Origin: Symbiodinium natans
Taxonomy: Eukaryota; Sar; Dinophyceae; Suessiales; Symbiodiniaceae
Direction: 5' to 3'
Assembly: GCA_905221605.1 (NCBI GenBank)
Contig: CAJNDS010000136.1
Span: forward strand, 635,001-699,000
DNA: 64,000 nucleotides
Positions within the stretch are counted from its first letter, which is position 1; each line of letters begins with the position of its first letter. Shown in pieces: positions 11,396-21,714 of this stretch. The position numbers and the translations under genes were made by a program. Under the pieces are notes generated by a model that worked only from the letters and a program-made list of their open reading frames with translations, did no database searches and was not told where the DNA came from.

Positions 11396-11615
11396 GGGTT
11401 TAGGGTTTAGGGTCTAGGGTCTAGTGTCTAGGGTCTAGGGTCTAGGGTTTAGGGTTTAGGGTTTAGGGTTTAGGCTCTAGGGTCTAGGGTCTAGGGTCTA
11501 GGGTCTAGGGTCTAGGGTTTAGGGTTTAGGGTTTAGGGTCTAGGGTCTGGGGTCTAGGGTTTAGGGTTTCGGGCTTAGGGTTCAGGGTTTAGGGTTTAGG
11601 GTTTAGGGTTTAGGG
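11396..11615 (+). repeat. TTTAGGG / TCTAGGG mixed array
   Basis: About 30 heptamers in which TCTAGGG variants occur in runs (for example around 11409-11450 and 11475-11515) between runs of canonical TTTAGGG. Clustering of one variant suggests local amplification. Confidence 0.93.
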
Positions 11616-11808
11616 GGGACGGGTTCGGGACCGGCATCTGCCGCACAATCATGCATTTCACCTGGCTGCGCCCTATAAACGTCATAAACTCACTAAAGAA
11701 TGCAAGGATTCTTGGATATTCCCAGGCAGCCCTTCCACGCCCCATGAATTTAAGGAATCAACAACAAATCATATGCGGACCTCCCTGCGGGATGAAAGGA
11801 TGTATCCC
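11616..11808 (+). pseudogene. Exon-like shard, ~64 open codons (unrecognised)
   Basis: A frame open from the TTTAGGG array to the next CCCTAAA array reads DGFGTGICRTIMHFTWLRP, then INVINSLKNARILGYSQAAL. No start codon or clear splice site is visible. It is longer than most shards, but openness alone is weak evidence. Family unknown. Confidence 0.3.
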
Positions 11809-12022
11809 TAAACCCTAAACCCTAAACCCTAAACCCCAAACCTTAAACCCTAAACCTTAAACCCTAAACCTTCTGTTCGTCTTTACTTAAAGGACTACAC
11901 AACGGAAAGCCTTCCAATAAACCCCAGGCTGCTCCCACCACCAAACCCCTTTTCAGAACCCCCCTCCCAGGCCCTCCACGAAAACCCCATCGCCCCCTAA
12001 ACCCTAAACCCTAAACGCTAAA

Positions 12023-12118
12023 CAAGCCTTTCTCAAGCAGCTCAAAGCAAAGACGAAAGAACATTCGCCAAAGCTTTCACTCCAAACCCTGGACCCAAAC
12101 CCTGCCTATGAACCCTAA
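12023..12118 (+). pseudogene. Exon-like shard, lysine-rich, with stop
   Basis: The open frame QAFLKQLKAKTKEHSPKLSL continues QTLDPNPAYEP and stops at TAA inside degenerate array DNA, so the last residues are probably array-encoded. The basic, amphipathic first half looks coding. Family unknown. Confidence 0.35.
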
Positions 12119-12620
12119 GCCTGACCCTGAACCCTAAACCCTAAACCCTAAACCCTAAACCCCAGGTCCAGTCGGCATGGTTCCAAAGAGCGCTTGGCGT
12201 CGTCTGCCGCAGGCAGACGTTCTCGCGGTCAAAGAGGGTCTATCGGGAGTTTATACGGAGTGTACAAGGAGTTTTTAGTTTGTAGGTTTTGGGGATAAGT
12301 TTATAGGGGTTTAGGGATGGTTACACAGTTATCTGGAGCTTAAGACGTCTTTAGGGATTAGATGTCTATAGGCATAGGGTTTACATGGAGCTTGTAGGCT
12401 TGGGAGGGAGTATAGGATTTGCTAGGGTTGAGGGCTTTTCCTACGCTCGAGGAAGCTTGTTGTAGTCATGGGGGTTGTAGGGTTTAGGCTTTTGGGTTTC
12501 ATTAGGGGGGGGGGGGAGGGGGTCAAAAGCCGTGAACATAGCCGGGGCTCACAGCATCACAGCCCTCCTCACTTACATGACCTTTCTCCCCCTAAAATAT
12601 GCCGCCATTCTCTCCACCCT

Positions 12621-12708
12621 ACCCGGGACTCTTTACCCACCTTTCAATGGGTTACACCTGCTAATTAAGGGGTAGTTGCTACTAAACTGTAGGTAAAAAA
12701 GTCCTCGG
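12621..12708. mobile_element. Short TIR element, family B
   Basis: About 88 bp with ends CCGGGACTCTTTACCCAC and CTGTAGGTAAAAAAGTCCTCGG around GGGGTAGTTGCTACTAAACT. Consensus of the family ends: CCTGGGACTCTCTTTACCTA. Other copies are near 16.2, 31.7, 36.2, 41.8, 45.4, 45.7 and 63.2 kb. Confidence 0.8.
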
Positions 12709-12798
12709 AAACCCAAACCCTAAACCCTAAACCCTAAACCCTAAAGCCGCCAGGACCCCGCGACAGGCGCGCCTCCACGCGCTCGACCCTGGGCTCCT

Positions 12799-12905
12799 GG
12801 GTAGCCCAGTGGTGCTTTTATTTTTTGTTTTTTGGTTTCTGGGTTCCCTCATAAAGTACCCAACCAAAAAAGGGTGCCCTTAAAAAATATTGCTACTGGG
12901 CTACC
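12799..12905. mobile_element. Short TIR element, family E
   Basis: Same ends as the 11.0 kb copy (GGTAGCCCAG / CTGGGCTACC) with a diverged interior. It abuts a CCCTAAA array directly on its right. Confidence 0.8.
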
Positions 12906-13008
12906 CCTAAACCCTAAACCCTAAACCCTAAACCCTAAACCCTAAACCCTAAACCCTAAACCCTAAACCCTAAACCCTAAACCCTAAGCCCTAAACCCTA
13001 AACCCTAA
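12905..13008 (-). repeat. CCCTAAA array
   Basis: About fifteen near-perfect heptamers. Confidence 0.95.
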
Positions 13009-13129
13009 ACCTTCCTGGGCCACCAAGGCTCGGAGCGCCGGGGCTCCAACCTGGCGGTGCCGGCGCACCGCGGCTCCGCCATGGGCTCCAACCTCGGCCG
13101 GCGGAGCTCGGCCGGCTCCCTTTTTGTCA

Positions 13130-13395
13130 TAGTTGGGTAGTTTACTATTCTTATTATTTGTTTTACATTCAAGGGTACTTATTAAACTATAGTTGGGTAG
13201 TTTTTTTGTTGTTTACATTTTTTTGAAGGGTACTTATTAAACTCCATAATATAAGGAGTAATTTGGTAAGATTGTTTACGTTCTTAAGGGTACTTAAGCC
13301 CAGTAAGGAATAGACTTTCATTTTGCATGTTTAAGGGTACTTAAACCCCCGTAAGGAATAGAACTTTCACTTTTTTAGTGCTATCCCAACCATGA
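13130..13395 (+). repeat. Repeat family K, several degenerate copies
   Basis: AT-rich text repeats AGTTGGGTAGTTT, AAGGGTACTTATTAAACT and AAACCCAGTAAGGAATAGA-type motifs, ending TATCCCAACCATGAACTAGG. The same end recurs at 49205-49300 (TATCCCAGCCATGAACTAGG), so this is a dispersed element with internal reiteration. Confidence 0.7.
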
Positions 13396-14018
13396 ACTAG
13401 GCTCCTGCGCGCGCAGCAGCGTCAGCGCCAGCCCGGGTGGACGCCCGAGGATGTCCCGAGCTCAGGTTTTGGGACAGAGCTTTTCGGAAACCCGTCATGG
13501 CTGTTTGATTTTCTTAAACTTGATTGGGTTTCATTATTTCACTTTTTGCAGTTTTACAAAACTTGATTGCTTTCAAAGGGGCTGTTAGAAAAGCAGCAGA
13601 GGTCCAGCTCGAGGATTTCCATCGACTCAGACCTGGCGTCCTTGGCCTCCTCAGGAGACCGCCACTCGGACTGTCAGTTTCTTGGGGACCCAAAGAGAAC
13701 CCTAAGACTGGGGCCATGTTCCCTAGACTACTATACTTCCTATCAAAAGTGCTAAGCCCTAAACACTAAGCCCTTGTGATTCCTTATGAAGGTACATGAA
13801 CCACGAGCCCTTTTGAGGGCTCATGTCGGCCCAGAGGTGGGTTCCGAGCGTCTTTTTTGTTTGTAGGGCCACCTCTAGAGGTCAAGAGCCCACCTTTGAA
13901 GACACGTATAAAGATGGTTACCCAATTCTGTTTTGGGCAGCTCTCTCAATTAGGGTCCCTGCTTGTGGCCGAAGAAATAGATCTATGTCTATATATATAT
14001 ATATACATAAACACATAC

Positions 14019-14055
<37 letters not shown>

Positions 14056-14718
14056 TGTGTATATATATATGCATGTGTTTATGTGTATGGATATATAGGA
14101 TAGTATTCCAGGGCTGCTGTCGGGAGCCGAGGCCGAAACTCGGGGGAGCGCCGGCTTTCGAAAAGGCGGCTAGGCGCGGGCGTTCTCATGCCTTGGGGTG
14201 TTTAGGGTTTCGGGTTTAGGGTTTAGGGTTTCGGGTTTAGGGTTTAGGGTTTAGCGTTTCGGGTTTAGGGATATCTTAGTTGATTCTTCCCCTTTTTGGG
14301 AGGATCATTGTTTGGGAATATGGTTGTAGAAGGTTTGTGATAGAAGTTTCCCCCACGCTCAGAACACATCTGGATCATCTTTCTTCTTCAAGCTTGCAAA
14401 AGCCTCAACCTAAGTAGCTGAGTAGGTAGCCTTTAACCGCTTGGGGCATTTCCATTCCTACCATATTAGCTGAGTAGGAAACCGTTAGCCGTGTCGGGTA
14501 TATACAATGCTACCAGAATTGAAAGGCCTACCTTTTTTTGGCCCATGGTACTCAACGACAAAAAGTCTCCTGCAAATGCCAGGCAGAATAAAGCGATAGA
14601 ATCTGCTGGTCAATCAAGTCGAACCTCTCTGCCAGAACTCAACCTCATGCCTAGGTAGGCCTCCTTCAGGCGTTTTGGGACATCATGTAGTTTCCCTTAC
14701 TTGGGTTTAAGGGGATCA

Positions 14719-14850
14719 ACCCTAAACCCTAAACCCTAAACCCCAAACCCCAAACCCTAAACCCTAAACCCTAAACCCTAAACCCTAAACCCTAAACCCT
14801 AAACCCTAAACCCTAAACCCTAAACCCTAAACCCTAAACCCTAAACCCTA
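14719..14850 (-). repeat. CCCTAAA array
   Basis: About nineteen heptamers, one of the longer uniform arrays in the left mosaic. Confidence 0.95.
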
Positions 14851-15223
14851 GCATCTGGCAGGTCCGCTTCGCTTAGGCTCCTCGCTGGCGAGGTCCGATG
14901 CCGACCGGAACGGGCCTTTTTGTTGCAAGTTCAGCCCTGAAGAGCTCTGAAGGCGAAGTAGAGGGAAGGGTTTAGGGTGTTGCATGTTTGCGGGAAGCCT
15001 CCAAAGTCCGTTGCTCAAGAAAAAGGGTTTAGGGTTTAGGGTTTAGGGTTTAGGGTTTAGGGTGCGAAGAATCCTTCAACAGGCTGCCTCACTCAACCCA
15101 CACCTTGAACATCACCAATAGAGAACCATGGGAGGTGTAGGCTCCTTGGCGTCTATAGCAACAGCCCTACGATATTGATCTACTTCATCCTGTAGAAAAA
15201 CCTAATTCCTAAACCCTAAACCC

Positions 15224-15336
15224 ACTGAGTCCTATCAGCCCAACCTTGTCACACCTAACGCTACTCCGAGCCCCAAGCAGGGAGAACCCAAGAAACCCTC
15301 CTTGACAGGGCACTCAAACAACTTTGGAACCCTAAA
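15224..15336 (+). pseudogene. Exon-like shard between two CCCTAAA arrays
   Basis: The open frame reads TESYQPNLVTPNATPSPKQG then EPKKPSLTGHSNNFG before it enters the next array. Composition is hydrophilic and protein-like. No splice site is obvious. Family unknown. Confidence 0.38.
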
Positions 15337-15623
15337 CCCTAAACCCTAAACCCCTAGAGGTTTTGCTCTTGTGGGGCCTGGCTGGCGCAGCGTCACGGTC
15401 TAGGGTTTCTCCGGGGCTCCCAGTAGCTGTACCGGAAGCCCTAAACCCTAAACCCTTGGGTTACGCTTGGACCAGTACTCTGACTTAAGGAAGGTTCCTG
15501 ACTTGTTTTTGGGTGTATCTGTATCGTTTTTAGACACAGATTTTCAACCCCAAACCCTGGAGATTTATGACGAACCAAGCCGGAGCAGGAGGAAGCTGTG
15601 TTCCTGGAGGGTTGAACCATCTG

Positions 15624-15724
15624 GGTAGCTCTCTAAATTAGGGTCGCCTTTGGGGTCCTTTTCTATAAGGTGCCGTAGTTTTTTTAGGGGACCCAAAAAG
15701 GCGCCCTAATTTAGCCCAGAGACT
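15624..15724. mobile_element. Short TIR element, family F
   Basis: Inverted ends TCTGGGTAGCTCTCTAAATT and GCGCCCTAATTTAGCCCAGA enclose about 60 bp. Related copies: 49967-50073 (complete) and partial ones near 13936-13965 and 47395-47465. Confidence 0.8.
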
Positions 15725-15954
15725 TTGTACAGCTGTAGCGGCCATTGGAAGGCAATTCAGATGACTTATGGTAGGTCTTGCGTTGGTGCCAGGAGGAATA
15801 GAGACGGAGAGAGCGCGAGAGGGAGAGAGAGCGCGAAAGACATACGATTCTTACCCTAATTACTTACTAAGTCAAACGTTTCCCTAAACCCTAAACCCTA
15901 AACCCTATTCCCTAAACCTTATACCCTAAACCCTGAGCCCTTTTTCAAGGGGGC

Positions 15955-16047
15955 TTCAAAACAAAAACAGGGTTTGCCAACAAGGCCTCGCTTGCAGAAG
16001 GTCGAGAGCGTAATCAGTGGCTCGCCAACACACACATCTGCGAATCT
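15955..16047 (+). pseudogene. Exon-like shard (unrecognised)
   Basis: The open frame reads FKTKTGFANKASLAEGRERN then QWLANTHICESG and runs into the TTTAGGG array, whose translation supplies the stop. Balanced composition makes it a good coding candidate. Family unknown. Confidence 0.4.
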
Positions 16048-16155
16048 GGGGGTTTAGGGTTTAGGTTTTAGGGGTTTAGGGTTTAGGGTTTAGGGAGCCT
16101 CAAACCCTGGGGACCAAATGAACCCCAAAATTGGGATCATCTACCCTATAATATT

Positions 16156-16248
16156 ACCTGGGGTTCGATTTGCCTACATTTTAGTAGTAGCTGCCCCTTA
16201 GTCAGTAGGTAAAACTCACGAAACTGTAAGTAAAGAGAGTTTCAGGTA
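16156..16248. mobile_element. Short TIR element, family B (reverse)
   Basis: Ends ACCTGGGGTTCGATTTGCCT and AAGAGAGTTTCAGGT match the family B ends. The interior TAGTAGTAGCTGCCCCTTAG is in reverse orientation relative to the 12.6 kb copy. Confidence 0.75.
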
Positions 16249-16345
16249 TAAGTTCAGGCTCCTATGAAGGCCCATGGACCATGTAAACCCTTCTAGGGTT
16301 CGTTTGGTCCCCAAGGAAGGAGGTCAGCGCTCTTTTCTTTGTGGT

Positions 16346-16450
16346 GCTTTACTGTGACTTTAGATCCTTCGCCTTTTTGGGTTTATTGGGTTTCCTAGTC
16401 AGGCAGCTATACATTTACATTATAGCTACCCTCCTAAGTGCAGCCAAGTT
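16346..16450 (+). repeat. Dispersed repeat, family I
   Basis: About 105 bp (TTTACTGTGACTTTAG, TTTTTGGGTTTATTGGGTTT, GCTACCCTCCTAAGTGCAGCC) recurs at 21500-21606 with few differences. No clear inverted ends. Confidence 0.8.
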
Positions 16451-17159
16451 TTGGGGGGTTTAGGGTTTCGGGTTCAGGGTGCAGGGTTTAGGGTTTAGGG
16501 TTTAGGGTTTCCGAATCAACTGTCCTCAGGAAAGTCCAGCCCTCTGAGGGGAGATTGGTGTACCTTGCGAGCCCAAAGCCTAGATTGTCCTAGGACCCAG
16601 AGTAGGCTCAGGGTTTAGGGTTTAGGGTTTAGGGTTTAGGGTTTAGGGTTTAGGGTTTAGGGTTTAGGGTTTAGGGTTAGGTTCCCTGAGAAGTCCCTTT
16701 AAACCCAGGAGGGGATACCCCTAACGGGGTCCTGGTAACCTACAAACAAAGTCTTCGGTTTTTTTGGGGTTTAGGGTTTAGGGTTTAGGGTTTAGGGTTT
16801 AGGGTTTAGGGTTCCTAAGGTACTTCCAGGCTCGCCAGGGTTGAGGGATGTTGGGCTCGTAGGTGTTTTGCTGCCAGGATCACCCTTTCAGCCTTTGATG
16901 TCACCATTGTTCACCGTTTGCTTCACGCCTCTCAACTCTACAAGCGCCGAAACCTTTCTTGAAACTCCTGATTCCAAATGTACCCCAGAGCGCTCCAGAA
17001 CCAAGCAGGGTCAGTCTAGCTGTCTCAGGTGTAGAGGCATGCAAAGGCCAAGAAACTGCGCCCTGCGAATTTCGGGCTAAGGGTCTTAGGACATCGGCTG
17101 CCATGAGTGCAAAAAGATGGGGGTGAGGTTACTTGGAACTTTGGACGCAAAAATCCCTA

Positions 17160-17570
17160 CAACCCCAAAACCCTAAAACCTCAAAACCCTAAAGCCCTCA
17201 CACCCCAACACCCCCAAACCCCAAAACCCCCAAAACCCCCAAAACCCCAAAACCCCAAAACCCCAAAACCCTAAAAACCCCAAAGCCCCAAAACCTCAAA
17301 ACCCCAAAACCCCAAAACCCCAAAGCCCCAAAACCCCAAAACCTCAAAACCCCAAAACACCCCAAAACCCTAAAACCCCAAAACCCCAAAACCCCAAAAC
17401 CTCAAAACCCCAAAACCCCAAAAAAACCCAAAACCCAAAACCCTAAAACCCTACAACCCCAAAACCCCAAAACCCCAAAAACCCCAAAACCTCAAAACCC
17501 CAAAACCCCAAAATCCCCAAACCCCCCAAAACCCCAAAAACCCAAAACCCCCAAACCCCAAACCCCTCAG
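17160..17570 (-). repeat. CCCCAAAA-type array
   Basis: About 400 bp built mainly from CCCCAAAA / CCCAAAAC units with CCTAAAA and CCTCAAAA variants. The octamer equals the G4T4 telomere unit known from hypotrich ciliates, but here it lies among heptamer arrays and is imperfect, so it is read as a diverged local variant. Confidence 0.88.
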
Positions 17571-17573
17571 TAG

Positions 17574-17675
17574 AAGCCTTTGCGCCTGGTCACGGTCGGC
17601 CCAGGCGAAGCAAAATCCGAGGCATGGTTGGCCCGCGAGCTGGGTATTCCCATTTACGACGCTCGGCCTATCTAG
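17574..17675 (+). pseudogene. Exon-like shard with stop (unrecognised enzyme-like)
   Basis: Just after an acceptor-like CCCCTCAG, the frame reads KPLRLVTVGPGEAKSEAW then LARELGIPIYDARPI and ends at TAG on the edge of a TTTAGGG array. The strand-turn-helix pattern and GPGEAKSE loop look like a real globular protein. No family is assigned. Confidence 0.45.
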
Positions 17676-17830
17676 GGTTTAGGGTTTAGGGTTTAGGGCT
17701 TAGGGCTTAGGGCTTAGGGCTTAGGGCTTAGGGTTTAGGGTTTAGGGTTTAGGGCAGCTGTAGCATTCAGGGTCTTATGAACCCGAATAGGGTTTAGGGT
17801 TTAGGGACCCTAAATTATACTTTTTCTTAG

Positions 17831-17955
17831 CCTGATTGTTCGGCTGCGATAATTGAAGCACATTCGATAACGATAAACGAGGAAGTGTCCTCGCCTCTGG
17901 ACCGGAAGCCCACGGAAGCCCAAATCCCCACAGGGCTCGGGATTCCTCAGCTTGG
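17831..17955 (+). pseudogene. Exon-like shard after a strong splice acceptor
   Basis: A pyrimidine tract ending ACTTTTTCTTAG at 17830 is followed immediately by an open frame of about 41 codons: PDCSAAIIEAHSITINEEVS, then SPLDRKPTEAQIPTGLGIPQ. It ends where a family D element begins (GCAGAGTAGGCCC), so the element seems to cut the exon. One of the best-supported shards. Family unknown. Confidence 0.5.
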
Positions 17956-18076
17956 TTTTCTCGGACGCAGAGTAGGCCCTTACTACCTTTTTTAGGGTTT
18001 GAACCCTAAACCCTAAACCCTAAACCCTGATTGTGATTGTGATTGTGAGTCAGGTTTCGGGTTTAGGGTTTGGGGT

Positions 18077-18172
18077 AACTAGGACCCAGACTTGGCCCTT
18101 CTTCTCTTTTTTAGGTTCTCTTACACGCCCCTTTTAAGCCAAAAAGGGTGCTCTTGTTATTCCAAGGTTTCG
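18077..18172 (+). repeat. Dispersed element, family D
   Basis: AACTAGGACCCAGACTTGGC to AAGCCAAAAAGGGTGCTC and TTATTCCAAGG. Family consensus: CTAGGACCCAGAGTAGGCCC, TTATTCC, a central TTTTAGGGTTTAGG seed, ATAAGCCC, AACCAAAAAGGG, TTCCTAGGTTACTC. Other copies are near 17.95, 48.0, 51.2, 53.9, 54.1, 58.7-58.9 and 62.1 kb. Confidence 0.7.
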
Positions 18173-18425
18173 AATTTTTCAGGTACCCATCGTACATCCA
18201 CCCTCAACCTAAAAAGGTCCAACCCCAACCCTATGACCGGTCTGCCGCCGGTCTTCAGTCCAGGTCTTACAGCAGTCGCTGACTATCTTCAAGAAGTACT
18301 GCTCTGACTACGCCTTCTGGCTCAGACATGTCTGGCTAGGGGGGGGGGGGGGTGCAGAGTCCCTAAAGTCTTGGAATTCATGGTTTGGGTTGTGGCTGCG
18401 GAATTTCCGGGGTCCTCCCGAGTGC

Positions 18426-18426
<1 letters not shown>

Positions 18427-18516
<90 letters not shown>
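18427..18516 (+). repeat. (CTG)30 trinucleotide repeat
   Basis: Thirty uninterrupted CTG units. Poly-cysteine or poly-alanine frames across it are repeat translations. The absence of interruptions implies recent expansion. Confidence 0.97.
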
Positions 18517-18518
<2 letters not shown>

Positions 18519-18764
18519 ATTTTGTTAGGCTCTTGACCCGCAGCGTGGTACCTGTTGGTTTCCTCTTGGTTTTGGGGGCGTTGGGGGCGTTCGGGTTTGA
18601 CTAAGTTCATTTGGGGTTGAGTCTTACGCGTTTTGAGCTTCGAAGCCTTCTGATGATGTTATTAGGGTTTCAGGCTTTAGGATTCAGGGGTACCATGAAC
18701 TCCTTCATTCAGAAGCCACGGCTCTGCCGTGGTTCATACCTTGGGACCGAAGGAGCTCTAAACG

Positions 18765-18842
18765 GGTTCATGGTTCATATACCTCCATAGGAATTGTAGG
18801 AGTATAGGGTATATGACCGCAGATTTTGGGGTTCATTGGGTC
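18765..18842. repeat. Dispersed element, family G
   Basis: ATGGTTCATATACC and GGGTATATGACC form inverted arms around AGGAATTGTAGGAGTATA, followed by TTTTGGGGTTCATTGGG. A second copy is at 35546-35631, and a reverse relative near 50950-51015. Confidence 0.7.
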
Positions 18843-18961
18843 TTCAGGGTACAGGCCACCTGCTTCTCAAGCCCTAAAACGCACAGCTAGGACGGGACCA
18901 ACCTGTTCTCAGTGCAGCAGCCTGGCAGTGCAAGTCAAATCTCACCACGTCGGGTTTAGGG

Positions 18962-19046
18962 TTTAGGATGGTTTAGGGTTTAGGGTTTAGGGTTTAGGGT
19001 TTAGGGTTTAGGGTTTAGGGTTTAGGGTTTAGGGTTTAGGGTTTAG
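18962..19046 (+). repeat. TTTAGGG array
   Basis: About twelve heptamers. Confidence 0.95.
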
Positions 19047-19086
19047 GGGGGAGGTCGGAACCCCTAAACCTAAACCAACCCCCCCC

Positions 19087-19321
19087 CGGCTGCAGTTCGA
19101 GTCCACGTGCTCTGTTCCTCATGCAACTCTACATCGAGTCGCGCACCCCTGCAACTTGAGGTTGAGGAGGTTTTTGGGCCTCTTCCCAGTTCCGAGGTTT
19201 TGGGCTGTCAGAAACCCGGAAGCCTTTGGGCTTCTGTGGCTAGGTAGGGGCGGGGGGCAGCACAAACTCTTACGGTTTGATGTCCGAACTCGTTATTGGG
19301 AGGTGTGTGTCCTGACTGATT
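19087..19321 (+). pseudogene. Long open shard, ~77 codons (unrecognised)
   Basis: From the end of a C-run the frame is open for about 77 codons without ATG and ends at TAG: RLQFESTCSVPHATLHR near the start and QHKLLRFDVRTRYWEVCVLTD at the end. It is long for this region, but arginine/leucine-rich enough that chance openness cannot be excluded. Confidence 0.33.
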
Positions 19322-19756
19322 AGAAATAGGAAGCATCCGCAGCCCTACTTGCTTCGGTCTGCTAAACCCTAAACCCTAAACCCTAAACCCTAAACATCTC
19401 AGACTGGAGTAGCACAACAACTCTCCACTGCGAGTGCCACGATTCCCTCTTTCAGACCAAGAAGCGCCTTTTCCACCCTATGGGGATCGGGTACATTGTG
19501 CCGTGCTCTTGGAAGCTTACATTTCTTGGGTAGGCCTTTGGGGCATTGCACATTTTTGGAACATTTCATATTTTCCCTCATTGGGTTTGAGAGGATCACG
19601 TTCAGGAGTAGGTTTCGGAGCGTTTAAGTGCCAACCCAGTTTCCAGTACATAGGGTTGTCTTGCTCACATCGCTTGAGCAGCCGCCCTGTTGTTCATCAT
19701 CAAGGCACAGATGTCGGAAGCTGCGTGTCCAGACGTGAGAAGCCCTAAGCCCTAAA

Positions 19757-19845
19757 CTTAACGCCCTAAACCCTAAACCCTAAACCCTAAACCCTAAACC
19801 CTAAACCCTAAACCCTAAACCCTAAACCCTAAACCCTAAACCCTC
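19757..19845 (-). repeat. CCCTAAA array
   Basis: About twelve perfect heptamers. Confidence 0.95.
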
Positions 19846-19870
19846 AATGCTTGCCTCAGCCACACTGCAG

Positions 19871-19942
19871 GTTTGACATGAGAAACTTTGCAGCCGTCCT
19901 TTGCGAGATGTGGCGCGGCCGAAGTATCTCAAATTCTGTGCT
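19871..19942 (+). pseudogene. Exon-like shard after an acceptor
   Basis: CCACACTGCAG is followed by FDMRNFAAVLCEMWRGRS and ISNSVL before the next TTTAGGG array at 19944. It is bounded by arrays on both sides and has helix-like composition. Family unknown. Confidence 0.4.
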
Positions 19943-20184
19943 TAGGGTTTAGGGTTTAGGGTTTAGGGTTTAGGGTTTAGGGTTTAGGGTTTAGGGTTTA
20001 GGGTTTAGGGTTTAGGGTTATCACCCAGACCCCTTGGAAGGATCTAGCAAGTAGATCCCTGGAAGGAACAGAAAGTACCCTGCAGGAGCATAAGGTATCG
20101 ACTGGGGCTCTACTTTCTGGATTTTTTTGCAGGGGTCTTGGGTGCCAGGGGTAAGGGTCGTGCCACTGGTTGCCCGTCTCGGGG

Positions 20185-20207
20185 CTGGTTAGGGAGAGAG
20201 AGAGAGG

Positions 20208-20244
<37 letters not shown>

Positions 20245-20462
20245 GCCCCCCCCATACCGGGGCGGGCGAGGACGCCCGGGGGTTCGCCCCCATGCCCCCA
20301 AGAAAGAAAGAAAGAGAGAGAGGGAGGGAGGGAGGGAGGGAGGGAGGGGGGGAGAGGGAGGGGGGGGGAGAGGGAGGGGGGGTGCGGGGGGGGGGCGGCC
20401 CTCCTCAAAGGGGGGAGGGTTAAGTGCGCAGAGAGACAGAAAGAAAGAAAAGAGAGAGGGAT
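20185..20462 (+). repeat. GA/GGA-rich low-complexity tract
   Basis: Runs of GAGAGA, GGGAGG and GAAAGAAA interrupted by a short GC-rich piece. Long Arg/Glu/Gly or Ser/Pro frames on both strands are artefacts of this composition. Confidence 0.9.
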
Positions 20463-20529
20463 AGATCCTGTCTGGGGCTGGGCCAGTGTTTTTGAGTTTC
20501 AAGGAAAGCCTCAAAACCCGGCCAGACCC

Positions 20530-20859
20530 CTACACCCTAAACACCCAGACCCCACACCCTAAACCCCCCTAACACCCTAAACCCCTCAACCCTCAACACC
20601 CTAATCTATGCACACCCTAAACACCCCAAACCTCCACACTCCTAAACCCCTAAACATCTTAACCCCTAAACAACCTAAACCCTAAACAAACCCCAAAATC
20701 TAAACAGCCCTAAACCCTAAACAAACCCCAAACATCCTAAACCCCAAGACGCTAAGAGGAACCCCTAAACCCTAAATACCCCTAAATAGTCCTAAACCCT
20801 AAATAACCCTAACCCTAAACCCTAAATACCCCTAAACCCTAAACCCTAAACCCTAAACC
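20530..20859 (-). repeat. Degenerate CCCTAAA array
   Basis: About 330 bp of loosely related units (ACACCCTAA, AACCCCTAA, AAATACCCCT), the most decayed array in the window, ending in three clean heptamers. Confidence 0.85.
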
Positions 20860-20860
20860 C

Positions 20861-20940
20861 GAAGAAGCTCAGAGGACTGGCGTGGACTCCACAGAGCAGC
20901 TGGAGACTCGCTTTGTCTCGGAGGCGAAACAAACCCTAAG
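20861..20940 (+). pseudogene. Exon-like shard, acidic/helical (unrecognised)
   Basis: Between a CCCTAAA and a TTTAGGG array the frame reads EEAQRTGVDSTEQLETRF then VSEAKQTL. Charge pattern and codon use look strongly coding. No splice sites are obvious. Family unknown. Confidence 0.48.
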
Positions 20941-21499
20941 GGTCTAGGGTTTAGGGTTTAGGGTTTAGGTGTAACCCTGTAGCTCAGAACCCCACAAACC
21001 TATAATCCTAGTGGCTCGATCTCTCTTCGGCACCTGGGGGCTTCTGTGACTCGCGGTTGGCACCCAAAGCGGTTAGGGTTTAGGGTTTAGGGTTTAGGGC
21101 TTAGGGTTTAGGGTGTAGGGTTTAGGGCTCAGTGGGGTTTTGGGGCTCTTGGGCAACTGTGCCCCGGGCAACTGTGCCCCGGGGCGGAAGGCACAGTCTC
21201 AAAAGGTGTTTCCCGGAATCCTGTTTCCCCCCCCCCCCCCCCCACCGTATACCCAATAGACAACGTGCGTACGTCAGATTCCTTCTTAAGAAGGGAACAC
21301 TATGTGCCAAGTACTTCCCTTAGATACTCTGCAAGTGCAAGCCCCCAAACCCTAAACCCGAAACCCTAAAGCCTTAACGCCAGGCTTTCCGGCAGGCAGA
21401 CTTCACCAAAAGCGGAGGTGTGACATGCAAAGAGCCCCTTCGCTCAGAGACCAGGGCATGTCATAATCCAGGTTCTTGTAGGCAATTTGGGAATCACTT

Positions 21500-21606
21500 T
21501 GTGTTTCTTTACTGTAACTTTAGTCCTTACCTTTTTTGGGTTTATTGGGTTTCTTATTAAGGCAGCTAAAAGTTTAATTTATGGCTACCCTCCTGCGTGC
21601 AGCCAA
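21500..21606 (+). repeat. Dispersed repeat, family I
   Basis: Second copy of the 16.35 kb unit, with TTTACTGTAACTTTAGTCC and GGCTACCCTCCTGCGTGCAG. Confidence 0.8.
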
Positions 21607-21714
21607 GATCTGATACCTACACAACCCTGTAATCGGGCATTCATGGGAAGACGTTGATCTTCTGAATTCCTTATAGCCAGTAAGACTTGTGGGTTCGGGT
21701 TTTCAAGGGCTCAA

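Noticed and set aside
18308-18610. Poly-alanine (minus) and poly-cysteine (plus) proteins
   Set aside because: Caused by the (CTG)30 repeat; the flanks give no supporting domain.
19998-20562. Four overlapping 108-136 codon frames
   Set aside because: Low-complexity GA-rich DNA opens several frames at once on both strands.
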